Shown: one piece after another, positions 1-64,000 of the stretch | Numbering within the stretch: position 1 is the stretch's first letter | Layout of the letters: each line of letters opens with the position of its first letter | From: Amorphochlora amoebiformis | Lineage: Eukaryota; Cercozoa; Chlorarachniophyceae | Assembly (NCBI GenBank): GCA_054601695.1 | Contig: BAAHQB010000125.1 | Span: 434,001 to 498,000 of the forward strand | DNA length: 64,000 bases | Direction: 5' to 3' | The notes under the pieces: model-generated | Databases searched by the model: none | Told to the model about the DNA's origin: nothing | Seen by the model: only the letters and a program-made list of their open reading frames with translations | Translations under genes and position numbers: made by a program

Positions 1-212
1 TTCTTGGGGCCGTGCGGTTCTCCAATCTGCCCCAGGGGGCTCTGGACGTCAAGGAGCTTCGAACGGTTGACGGAAAGCCCAGGTAAACTGTGGTATCCAT
101 ACAGTGTAGGAAAAGTAGCCTTGACATTATACTACAACATCATATGCTTAAATTATATTTAAACACTGTATATATGTAGATTAATATATAATATAAATAT
201 ATATATATATTT

Positions 213-243
<31 letters not shown>

Positions 244-340
244 ATATATACATATATATTATATTATATATATATAATATAATATAAATATGTAATATAA
301 TATAATATAATATATATGTAAATATATATATATATATATG

Positions 341-421
<81 letters not shown>

Positions 422-486
422 AATATACCAATATATATATATATATATATATTTATATGTATATATATATATATATATATATTTAA

Positions 487-526
<40 letters not shown>

Positions 527-545
527 ATATGTGTGTATGTTTCTG

Positions 546-583
<38 letters not shown>

Positions 584-605
584 CATACATTATACTACAT
601 ACATA

Positions 606-646
<41 letters not shown>

Positions 647-796
647 TATGTATGGATGTATATATGGCTACACATTTGTACATTTTATATAAATATATGT
701 GTATATATATATATATATACACATATATATTTACATATATATATATATATATATTATATTATGTAAATATATGTAAATATAGAAACAAAAATATAG

Positions 797-844
<48 letters not shown>

Positions 845-1883
845 GTATATATATATATATACTATATATATATATATATATATGTATATTTAAATGTATA
901 TGGATAAATTTACGCACATATATATTATGTGTATATTATATATTGTACTCTTTTCATATCGCACCAAACCTTTAGGAGCACATACATGGAAGTCCTTCTG
1001 AAGCAGATGGGAGGCCCAAAGGCGAAGACGCGTATGGGTCTGCGCTTCACTTCGGTGGAGGAGCTGAAGCCAGGAATGTTCGTGCGAATACTTAATGACG
1101 TTCCAAGAGTCACCGAGCTGTGCTACGAGAAGCCGCCCGGAGCAACTGCTGGGCCCGTTAAGTTTACCGAGAGGATGGCGCTCTTTTGTGGCAAACTGGC
1201 GTACATTGAGGAGATTGAGGTAATACTCCTGCTCGCTCTTGTTCATAGCTCTCCATTGCTAAACAATTTCCAACCATATATAGGAACGTCATGGCGCGGC
1301 CAAAACCCAGGGCAAACTTTTTCCCTTCACGTGCTTTGAGCGCGTCTCGGCCCTCGAGCAAGAGCGCATTAAGTTCAAACTGAAGTCCCGCGAACTGAAA
1401 GAGGGCGACTACATTGACGTTCTTGACAACGAGGACGAGTGGCTTTCGGCCTTTGTTAAGACTGTACACCACGATGGCAAGGATGGCAGCTCGAATCCTG
1501 AGGTCTTGGTGGGATTCACCAATATCGACTCGAAGTGGGACGTGCTGATGCCCATGTCAAGTCCAAAAATCGCGACGCATCACATGTATTCGCGCCCGAG
1601 GTACGATGGGAAGCCCCTACGTCACTATGGGAGAATACACGTCAAGCTTCAGCAGCTCTCGGACTCGATCTGCAAGATGAAGAACGGGACGGCGCAGCGG
1701 GACCGCAGTCGGGACCACTCGGACGACGATGGGATCTGGCCGCCACCAGGGATCGACTTGACGCCGCTGGGAGATGAGAATGGGGATTTAGAGGAGTGTA
1801 TGCACTCCAAGATCTTGATGGGGGAGGAGGTGACGTGGAGACGGATAGCGCAGCTTGCCCACTCAAAGGTCAAAAATATGTTG

Positions 1884-1916
<33 letters not shown>

Positions 1917-2196
1917 GATATAGATATATATTAAAAAAATATGCAATAAATATATGTTATATAATTCACGTATGTATATAAAATATATATATTTTTATAT
2001 ATATATATTATAATATCTACTATTTAAGTTACATAATATATGTAAATATATATATTTACATATATATATATATATATATATACGTATATATATATATATA
2101 TGTGTGTGTGTGTATGACATAATATGTACATTATAGTATATATCGCATATTGTACATATGCAGGTGTATACGTGTTCGTATATATGTATAGTTATT

Positions 2197-2250
<54 letters not shown>

Positions 2251-2276
2251 TGTATACATATACTATGTACATATAT

Positions 2277-2329
<53 letters not shown>

Positions 2330-2408
2330 TATATATATATAATATATATATATATACATATATGTATATATATATATACGATATGTATATTTTGAAGTAT
2401 ATATTATC

Positions 2409-2447
<39 letters not shown>

Positions 2448-2595
2448 GTGTGTGTGTTCATGTAGAATGAAGTTTTTACATATTTTTGTAATATTGATAT
2501 AATATATATATATGTGTGTATATACATGTATATGTATGTATATATATATATATATATATGTAATATATACACACATATACATACATGTGTGTGTG

Positions 2596-2679
<84 letters not shown>

Positions 2680-3852
2680 CATACAATATATATATATATA
2701 CATACATATACTATATATATATATATATATATACATATGTATCTAACATATATGTATATACAATATATATTTCATATGTTTGTGTATAGCTTATGTGTAC
2801 GTGAGTATATATAAATATAATACTGAGAATCTACCATCTGAAATTCATGAAAAACTTCTGAATCCGCCACCTGAAATTTACCAAACGAAATTCTGAATCC
2901 TAAAACCTAGGTGTGCATGCGTATCCGACATCCGCGATTCACTAACACGGACGAAGTGGAGAGCTTGGAGGAGAAGATGCTCCTTGAGCGTAAGGAGGCA
3001 CTCTCCGACAACTCCTTCCTCACCCACATTCAAATCGAACCGAAGATTATACAGCTATGGGAGGGCGAGCGCCGCGAGGAAAAGCTTATTGAGGGCCTGC
3101 AACCCAAGGACGTTGTCTTCATGAAGTCAATCCTTAAATCCACGATCGCACACGAGAAGAAGCAGGCTACCATTGACCGATCTCCTAGAATTGTGGCTAT
3201 CGACTCGAAGGATTCGAAGGTCAACGGGACGTACGCGCTGGTCGGCTACGCTCATATGCGCCCAAAGTATGTCAATGAGTTCGGTACTGAGCTGGCCTTT
3301 GACCTGGGAAAGTGGCGCTTCATTCCCAAGGACGCAAAGTCGGCCAAGTTTTCGGAATCTGCAGAGGGCTTCTTCCCGCCCTTGCAAGAGTGGTCACAGA
3401 ATGGAGCCCCAAGGCTGGGGATAGATGAGACTTCGCTAAGGCACGATGAATCTTTAATAGGGCACGGTGAAGCTTCTGGGCTGGCCGAAGTCAAGTCCAA
3501 GCGGTCCGGGGAAGGGAGCAGAGACATGGTGATGGAGGAGGAGAAGGTAGACGAGAAACAAAGATCGGGAAGAATCTCGAAGGATAGCACAATAATTCAG
3601 CTCAAGACTTTGTATAGTTTCGTGGACGGACCAAACAAGATAGAGTACGTCTACCGTAAATTGATGGAGTACGAGTTCGATCCAGAGGACATTCTGCGAT
3701 ACGTAAACTTGCTAGGATTTGACTTACGAGCTACCACCGCAGCAATTATAAAGGATATTTCTAACGATGACGAAGATGAGAGAGAGGGCCCGCGAACGGA
3801 TGACCAAATGCGGGAATTGCGAGCACTTCGGGCCCTCGCAGCTCTTCTTTAA
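1..3852 (+). CDS. Unknown conserved-looking protein, 5'-partial, 4 exons seen
   Basis: Exons 1-82 (frame from base 3), 976-1219, 1284-1868 and 2911-3852, stop TAA; phases match at every join and give about 616 codons, with the N-terminus outside the window. Intron 1 (83-975) is mostly (TA)n, intron 2 is only 64 nt, intron 3 (1869-2910) is (TA)n plus a (TTA)n run. I do not recognise the family. The segment after '[10 protein letters not shown]' could be a small SH3-like beta-barrel, and a second charged beta-rich stretch follows ('[15 protein letters not shown]'). The middle is hydrophilic ([10 protein letters not shown]), followed by a helical K/E-rich part. The last 100 residues contain a possible small helical bundle ('[20 protein letters not shown]'). 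The exon sequence lacks TA repeats and has ordinary codon use. It is convergent with the GON4L-like gene. Gene reality is confident; function is open. Confidence 0.85.
2598..2640 (+). repeat. (TTA)n trinucleotide repeat
   Basis: Perfect run of about 14 TTA units in intron 3 of the first gene, flanked by (GT)n and (TA)n. Confidence 0.95.
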
Positions 3853-4798
3853 GACAATTTAAATTTATTAATCGTTAATTGTGCGGGGTTCATAACTGAA
3901 TCTACTAATCTAGTTAATAGAGAACAATCTAGACGATGCTGACGACGGAGTCACTCTGGTTCTACTAGTCACTGTATACGTACAGTGTAGACCAGGAAGT
4001 TGACTTTCTACAACTACTAGTCTAGAGTGTATATTAATGTGTACATGTTTGCAAAATACATAATCTAGATAATCGTATATATCTAGATAGTAATCCTCAG
4101 TAGTCTACATCTGGCTAGTCTAGAGCTGTATATGTAATATTTCTGTAAAGATAGTATTTTGATCATGGTACGTATACTACACCAGAGTTTTAGTGGATAG
4201 TGACTGAGTGACCAACATCTAGAATATACAATTACTGTGACAAAATCTAGCAATTTTCGTGCCATATAACGGAAAACAATTAGATATTGCTATGGAAATT
4301 TTTCTGGATTTAGGGATCTATCGAAGTCAAACATCAAGTTGTCCTGTGATAACTTATTGGTTTTACATTCATTTCATGAGAGCTACGTCGAACTCCTCTT
4401 CAACTGACTGGACTGTACATGTTTTCTCCTTTTCCTACTCAACCGTATTAAGTACTGACAGCGCTCATTTAGCTCGTGCGAGGACCACTTCGCTTTCAAG
4501 TGTATTGCCTGAGAGCAATCGAAAGGGTGAGAGATTGACCAAGGCCAAGAGAGAATATTACCACTTCATTCGAGGGCCATTTTGAAGGATGCCCATGCTT
4601 TCGAGCGAGTGAATACATGGCCTTAGTTCAAGCAACAAAAAGAAATTTCAATTTGTTATGTAGAATTATATTATATATACACATATATTATATTTATGCA
4701 TGTATACATATATGCATATATTCTATTTTTATGTAATACATCGTTGCAGCCTCTTCTTCAGAAGAAGTCCAAATATATATATTATATATATATATATT

Positions 4799-4841
<43 letters not shown>

Positions 4842-4887
4842 ACATATACATATATGCGTACATATATAGATATTATGTATATATATA

Positions 4888-4935
<48 letters not shown>

Positions 4936-5013
4936 ATAGAGTTTATGGACAGAGGAGCAGGGAGAGATGAATATATGCATACACACACACACACATACAT
5001 ATTTATATATATG

Positions 5014-5060
<47 letters not shown>

Positions 5061-5133
5061 CTATACAATATGTGAAACATACGTAAATCTTACGTAATGT
5101 TCTATATATATATATTTATATGTATGTAATGTA

Positions 5134-5207
<74 letters not shown>

Positions 5208-5208
5208 T

Positions 5209-5285
<77 letters not shown>

Positions 5286-5417
5286 TAGTTTTACCTCCCT
5301 CAATACATTCTACAACACATATAACACTCCTATATATATATATATATGTACTACACATAAATATGTACATACATATGTACATATATATATATATATATGT
5401 ATATATGCATATATATA

Positions 5418-5484
<67 letters not shown>

Positions 5485-5493
5485 ATTCATGCG
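3853..5493. other. Convergent intergenic region with CTAG-rich stretch
   Basis: Gap between the 3' ends of the + strand gene (stop 3852) and the - strand GON4L-like gene. Bases about 3900-4250 contain roughly a dozen CTAG tetramers and an inverted repeat CACTGTA/TACAGTG near 3970-3987. 4741-4770 holds a perfect 7-bp hairpin (see repeat entry). From 4780 onward it is mostly (TA)n. A 108-codon open frame at 4259-4585 (+) has no coding-like composition and no splice context, so I leave it out. Confidence 0.6.
4741..4770 (+). repeat. Dispersed hairpin element, copy 1
   Basis: GTTGCAGCCTCTTCTTCAGAAGAAGT contains the perfect inverted repeat CTTCTTC-A-GAAGAAG. Related copies are at 8575-8602 and 20160-20190. 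Confidence 0.7.
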
Positions 5494-27499
<22,006 letters not shown>

Positions 27500-28190
27500 C
27501 GTCTGTTTCTAAACCCCGCCCCAAACACCGCATACCCCGCCAAGAAGAACATAAACCAATATATGGGCCAAGGAAAAGAGGAGAAAAATGTAACTCAATA
27601 TCCCGCTTCGCGAAAAAGGAAGGCGGGATTGAGCGTGGTGGTTAGAAGTAGGGATTGGGAAGGATCGGTGTGGATGCTGTTTAAATTGTGATAGTTAAAA
27701 GCTGTGACAAAGCTCAGTTTAGGCTGAAATTGTAGAAGGGCGATTTTACACGAAAGAGCCTCGGCGGATGAAGAAGCCCCGAGGTATGTACCTGAATTTA
27801 TACGCGAAACTATGCTGGATCGCTTTCAGAAGAGTGTCAGATAGACCCTTGTTACGGGTTGATTTCAATTCTGACGAGATATTCTCCGATCTACCAAAAG
27901 GATAGTGGCAGAGAGCCAGGCCAGATGGGCGCGTTACGGTCGCGCCATTCGGATGCTGTCCCGGAGATGTCCAGTTTGGACTCCGGGTCTTCGGGGAATC
28001 CCCGGGACTTCCTTTCGTAATCCCGGGATTGTACTCGCGAAGTTTCTAATAATATTCCCGGAACCCAACCGGAATCCAAATTTTTTTGACTGCCGGAGAG
28101 AAAGCACGCGCCTACCTCCAAACCCTCACCTAGTTCAACCTCTTCCCCCCCCCCACCTTAAGGGAAGCACGAGTTTTTAAAGTTCGAAAC
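27500..28190. promoter_or_regulatory. Divergent promoter region between GON4L-like and TBC1D24-like genes
   Basis: About 690 bases between two start codons reading away from each other. It has no (TA)n array and no telomere-like array, unlike almost all surrounding DNA. It contains GC-rich words (CCCCGCCCC near 27513) and a cluster of CCCGGGAATT-like repeats at 28000-28075. No TATA box or other element can be assigned with confidence; the function is inferred from position. Confidence 0.55.
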
Positions 28191-46289
<18,099 letters not shown>

Positions 46290-47090
46290 ACTCTCGCCAG
46301 ATTAGATAAATGTTCATGATCATAGCTTTCTCGGTTATTAGTTCTTGCTTGAGTAGTTTTTCCCCACCGCGAGCTAAGTTATCTAGGTTATCATGAAGTT
46401 CTACAAACTATACAACCGGAATACTTAGATACATTTGTACTACGTATTAATCGCGCGCCTAGAGTGTATTGGTAAATCACATATATATATCTCTAGAGCC
46501 TGGCGTTACTATTCCGCTAGTAGTAGAAGGTTATAACTTAACTTAGCTAGTTAGTACTAGTTGGAACTAGCTCTTTGCACTATCTAGATGCAATTGAGCG
46601 TCTCAATTGAGATCTAGCTTGAATTCGAATTTAGTACCTAGAGTACATGTTTATGTTTATTCGAGATGTTTGGACTCACATACTAGGGCGCAGTATGAAT
46701 ACAATCCGAATTTGAAGCTTAAGAGGTTTTATTACAATCAACTCCAACATACACACGGTGCATGCACGCATAGAACCTTACACACCAGCTAAGTCAGTTA
46801 GAACAGAAGCTAGAGATTATTAAGGTCAGAGAGCTGCGGCCGATATGCTAAATGTTGTATGTCGACGGGAGGGGAGGAGGAGAGCGACGACTACGAAGCT
46901 ACTTTTGAGGGTGAATGAACTTGACCGGGGCCACGGAATAGGTCGCTTACTGGTGTTTGAGGATTGATCGTCAGCGGTTTGTTGTGTAAATGTTTGGATT
47001 GTAATGATCTTTGTTAATGAGTATGAAGTACACCACGTAATATGATTGGGCATTGTAATTATATACAGATGCACGCGAAGTCAAATTTAA

Positions 47091-47121
<31 letters not shown>

Positions 47122-47209
47122 TATATTATTTACACAAAATACATATATACACACACACATGTATATATATATATATAAATATATAAATATATATATATAT
47201 ATATATTAC

Positions 47210-47250
<41 letters not shown>

Positions 47251-47513
47251 CACAATATATATATATATATATACATATATATGTATATATACATATATGT
47301 ATATGTGTACATATGTATTATATATTTTACATATATATTATATATATATATATATATATTATATATGTATCAATATATATAATATATATATATATATATT
47401 TATATGTATAATATACACAAAACACACATGTTATATAAAGTATTACATATATATACATGCCGTAGATCATATGTACAACAATTCGAACGTGCTTTTTTAC
47501 TTCTGTGAAATAC
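46290..47513. other. Convergent intergenic region, CTAG-rich
   Basis: Gap between the TBC1D24-like stop (46289) and the last recognised P1 exon. From 46262 to about 46830 I count around fourteen CTAG tetramers in unique, non-repeat sequence, the densest in the window (for example GCTAGTTAGTACTAGTTGG). It contains no convincing gene. From 47090 onward it is (TA)n. The end of the P1 message lies somewhere inside. Confidence 0.55.
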
Positions 47514-49840
<2,327 letters not shown>

Positions 49841-50149
49841 TATTTGTCCTACTCCCTCGCAAATCTGAGGGGAAAAACGGTAAAAATTGATATATTCCGC
49901 ATCAAGCGAGTAGCCTAGCAAAAGAAAAGGTGTTTGGAAAGAGACAACGGGGCCAGAATGGGGGAAGAAAGGCGCCCAAAGGCATGGTGACGGCCATTCA
50001 GCTCACCTAGTGCGTCGGCGTTTAGTGAAAGATTTATAAGTTCGGTCCGGAGAATTTCTCGTGAAACTGTGACAATCCAGCGTGACATAAGAGACTAATT
50101 TACCGAAAAAATATTGGCTATTTGGAAACTGTGACAGATCCTCGTGACA
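49841..50149. promoter_or_regulatory. Divergent promoter region, P1 gene and small + strand gene
   Basis: Short gap between outward-reading genes, free of (TA)n and CTAG. The stretch is ordinary mixed sequence and part is probably the P1 5'UTR and its intron. No specific element can be named. Confidence 0.5.
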
Positions 50150-52689
<2,540 letters not shown>

Positions 52690-52842
52690 AGAACAAGGGA
52701 GAAGAATCTAGGTTCTATTGGACGAGTATTCTAGATATGTTACTAGTGCTCGTCAGCGCTAGACTTATTGTTATCAGAATGAATGTTTATGAATAATCAT
52801 TCTACATATATGTGTGTATATTGTCACTTAAGCATACATGTT

Positions 52843-52900
<58 letters not shown>

Positions 52901-52962
52901 TAGATGTATACCATAATATATCATAGTCACAGTGTATGTATAATATTGTAATACTGTGATAA

Positions 52963-53018
<56 letters not shown>

Positions 53019-53178
53019 CATATATATTAGATATATATATATATAAATATTATATAAATTTGTTCTTAATAATATATTAATCATTAGTATTATAATATTA
53101 CTAGTATTAATAGATTTATAAATAAATACATATATATATATATATATATATATGATATATACATGTAATAATTGTAAT

Positions 53179-53222
<44 letters not shown>

Positions 53223-53265
53223 GTGTATAATATTACATATATGATTATTTATATATCGTTTATAT
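52690..53265. other. Convergent intergenic region with CTAG cluster
   Basis: Between stop 52689 (+) and stop 53266 (-). Bases 52700-52770 contain TCTAGG, TTCTAGAT, ACTAGTG and GCTAGAC; further CTAG words lie near 52895 and 53098. Two (TA)n arrays fill the rest. Confidence 0.55.
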
Positions 53266-53670
53266 TTAATTAATGTATAATTGTAACATAATCATTACTA
53301 TACATACTAAATATACAAAAATTATACATATTCGAGTGAGAACCCCAAGAAAACTTGAAAGCTCTAAGTCATCCGAGAGTAGTATTGATGTGTGCTTGAC
53401 ATCTAATCCCAGTAAGACACTCAAGCGACTTGAAACGCTACCATGGTCGTCGATTTTGACCGAGGTTTGTCCGTCAAATTTGTTTAATTCTTGCAAGGCG
53501 TCACTTGTAGGCGTGGCATCCGTAATATTAGCAGTCTAATCTCTGTCTCCACACGCACACGCACACACATACGGACACGCACACACGAAATTTACAGCTT
53601 GAAGCCCGCTGACTCCATTCGCGGTTCTGAAAAGATCTCCACGTGTCACGAAAAGATCTCCACGTGTCAT
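53266..53670 (-). CDS. Small putative tail-anchored membrane protein
   Basis: Exons 53670-53596 (ATG with in-frame TAA upstream) and 53535-53266 (stop TAA) join in phase 0 to give 114 aa. It begins MTRGDLFVTRGDLFRTANG; the TRGDLF repeat comes from a 21-bp DNA tandem duplication. A hydrophilic middle follows ('ALQELNKFDGQTSVKIDDHG', 'KHTSILLSDDLELSS'). It ends in one hydrophobic segment 'ICIIFVYLVCIVMIMLQLYI' two residues from the C-terminus, as in tail-anchored (for example SNARE-type) proteins. No family recognised. A protein-like stretch at 53690-53770 (-) could be an extra 5' exon, but its phase does not fit. Confidence 0.6.
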
Positions 53671-53672
53671 CT
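53633..53672 (-). repeat. 21-bp tandem duplication inside a coding exon
   Basis: ACACGTGGAGATCTTTTCGT/A is present twice in a row at the start of the small membrane-protein gene, giving TRGDLFV then TRGDLFR and keeping frame. Confidence 0.85.
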
Positions 53673-53905
53673 GATGTTTTTATGGTAAACTCACCGGAAA
53701 TAAAATTTGCGGACGGAAGTAGACACGTGTAAACAAATCCCTTCGAAAATATCAGGAGCTCCCTTCCTTGGCTCTGCAACCAAAACCCACACGGACACGC
53801 GGAGTGAGCGGCCTACACCCAACCCCTGAACATCTCACCCCCTTCTTAAAGAAGAAAAGTGACACTTTATTCTTCTCCTTCGCAGGTGAAGCTTGATTAC
53901 TTAGG
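53671..53905. promoter_or_regulatory. Short divergent promoter region upstream of G6PDH
   Basis: 235 bases separate the start codons of the small membrane protein (-) and G6PDH (+). There are no TA arrays and no CTAG. TTCTCCTTCGCAG at 53873-53885 looks like a 3' splice site, so a 5'UTR intron for G6PDH is possible. Confidence 0.45.
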
Positions 53906-63388
<9,483 letters not shown>

Positions 63389-63419
63389 GTCAAGACTAAC
63401 TTAGTCTTCATCTAATCCT

Positions 63420-63625
63420 GAGAAAGGGAGAGAGAGAAAGAGATTTATAAGAGAGCAGTGTGTGTATGTGTGTGTGTGTGTGTGTGTGACAGAGAGAATG
63501 TATAGGAGAAAGAGAGAGAGAAGCAGAGATAAATAGAGAAAAAAGAGAGAGGGAGAGAGGAATCAGAGAGAAAATAAAAGAGAGAGAGAAAAGAAATGAA
63601 AGGGAGGGGCGAAAGAGATACACAC
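63420..63625 (+). repeat. GA-rich (polypurine) tract after the last G6PDH exon seen
   Basis: GAGAGA-rich purine run interrupted by (GT)n at 63459-63488. It is purine on the sense strand, opposite to the other tracts; presumably within the following intron. Confidence 0.75.
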
Positions 63626-63738
63626 GAACATATATATATATATTATATATTTATCTCTATACATGATATATATAAAATATGTTTTTACAGGTATATTTAT
63701 ACAAATATATACATACATACATATATATATATATATGC

Positions 63739-63776
<38 letters not shown>

Positions 63777-63870
63777 CATACATACATATATATACTACAT
63801 ATGTATATATATATATACATATATTGTATATATATATATTATTTGTGTATATATATATATATTATGTACA

Positions 63871-63909
<39 letters not shown>

Positions 63910-64000
63910 ATATACAACTTTTCCATATGTTTTTACATGTACATATATGTAAATAATCTCATGTATATATATACACACATATATATATATATATATATAT

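Noticed and set aside
2158-2707. Long open frames of Ile/Tyr repeats, here and throughout the window on both strands
   Set aside because: They are translations of (TA)n, open in every frame by composition, with no start context or conserved sequence.
4259-4585. 108-codon open frame in the first convergent gap
   Set aside because: No recognisable motif, no splice or neighbour support, and it lies in a convergent gap beside the CTAG-rich block.
53690-53770. Extra 5' exon for the small membrane-protein gene ('ELLIFSKGFVYTCLLPSANF')
   Set aside because: It has acceptor- and donor-like ends, but no phase links it to exon 53670-53596 without a stop.

Overview
This is nuclear DNA of an intron-rich single-celled eukaryote; I cannot place the lineage more closely. 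The evidence is ordinary GT-AG introns, several conserved eukaryotic genes (acidic ribosomal P1, glucose-6-phosphate dehydrogenase, a GON4L-like SANT protein, a TBC1D24-like TBC-TLDc protein), very short exons (11-80 nt is common) and degenerate TTAGGG-type telomere-like repeats inside introns. A large part of the window is (TA)n microsatellite. This creates many long open frames reading Ile-Tyr-Ile-Tyr that are not genes.

I read the exons by hand from splice signals, codon phase and protein sense. The layout is seven genes that strictly alternate in strand. (1) Unknown protein, +, 5' end missing, ends 3852. (2) GON4L-like SANT/Myb chromatin protein, -, 27499 down to about 5494, about 53 exons over 22 kb. 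(3) TBC1D24-like TBC-TLDc protein, +, 28191-46289, 38 exons, with an EF-hand-containing insertion inside the TLDc domain. (4) 60S acidic ribosomal protein P1, -, 49840-47514. (5) Small lysine-rich protein of unknown function, +, about 50150-52689. (6) Small putative tail-anchored membrane protein, -, 53670-53266. (7) Glucose-6-phosphate dehydrogenase, +, 53906 to beyond 63388 (3' end outside the window).

Neighbouring genes are therefore always divergent or convergent. The three convergent gaps (3853-5493, 46290-47513, 52690-53265) each carry a stretch rich in CTAG. The three divergent gaps (27500-28190, 49841-50149, 53671-53905) have almost no TA arrays or CTAG. Introns hold the (TA)n arrays, the telomere-like repeats (often GGGTTAG just after a 5' splice site and CCCTAAC just before a 3' splice site), polypyrimidine tracts and many local tandem duplications. 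Some duplications copied pieces of exons and left decayed 'exon shadows' beside the working exon.

The genes do not form a pathway; they are unrelated housekeeping or regulatory genes. The notable content is the intron and intergenic architecture. All exon boundaries are predictions without transcript data. Joins I could not make phase-consistent are named in the entries.
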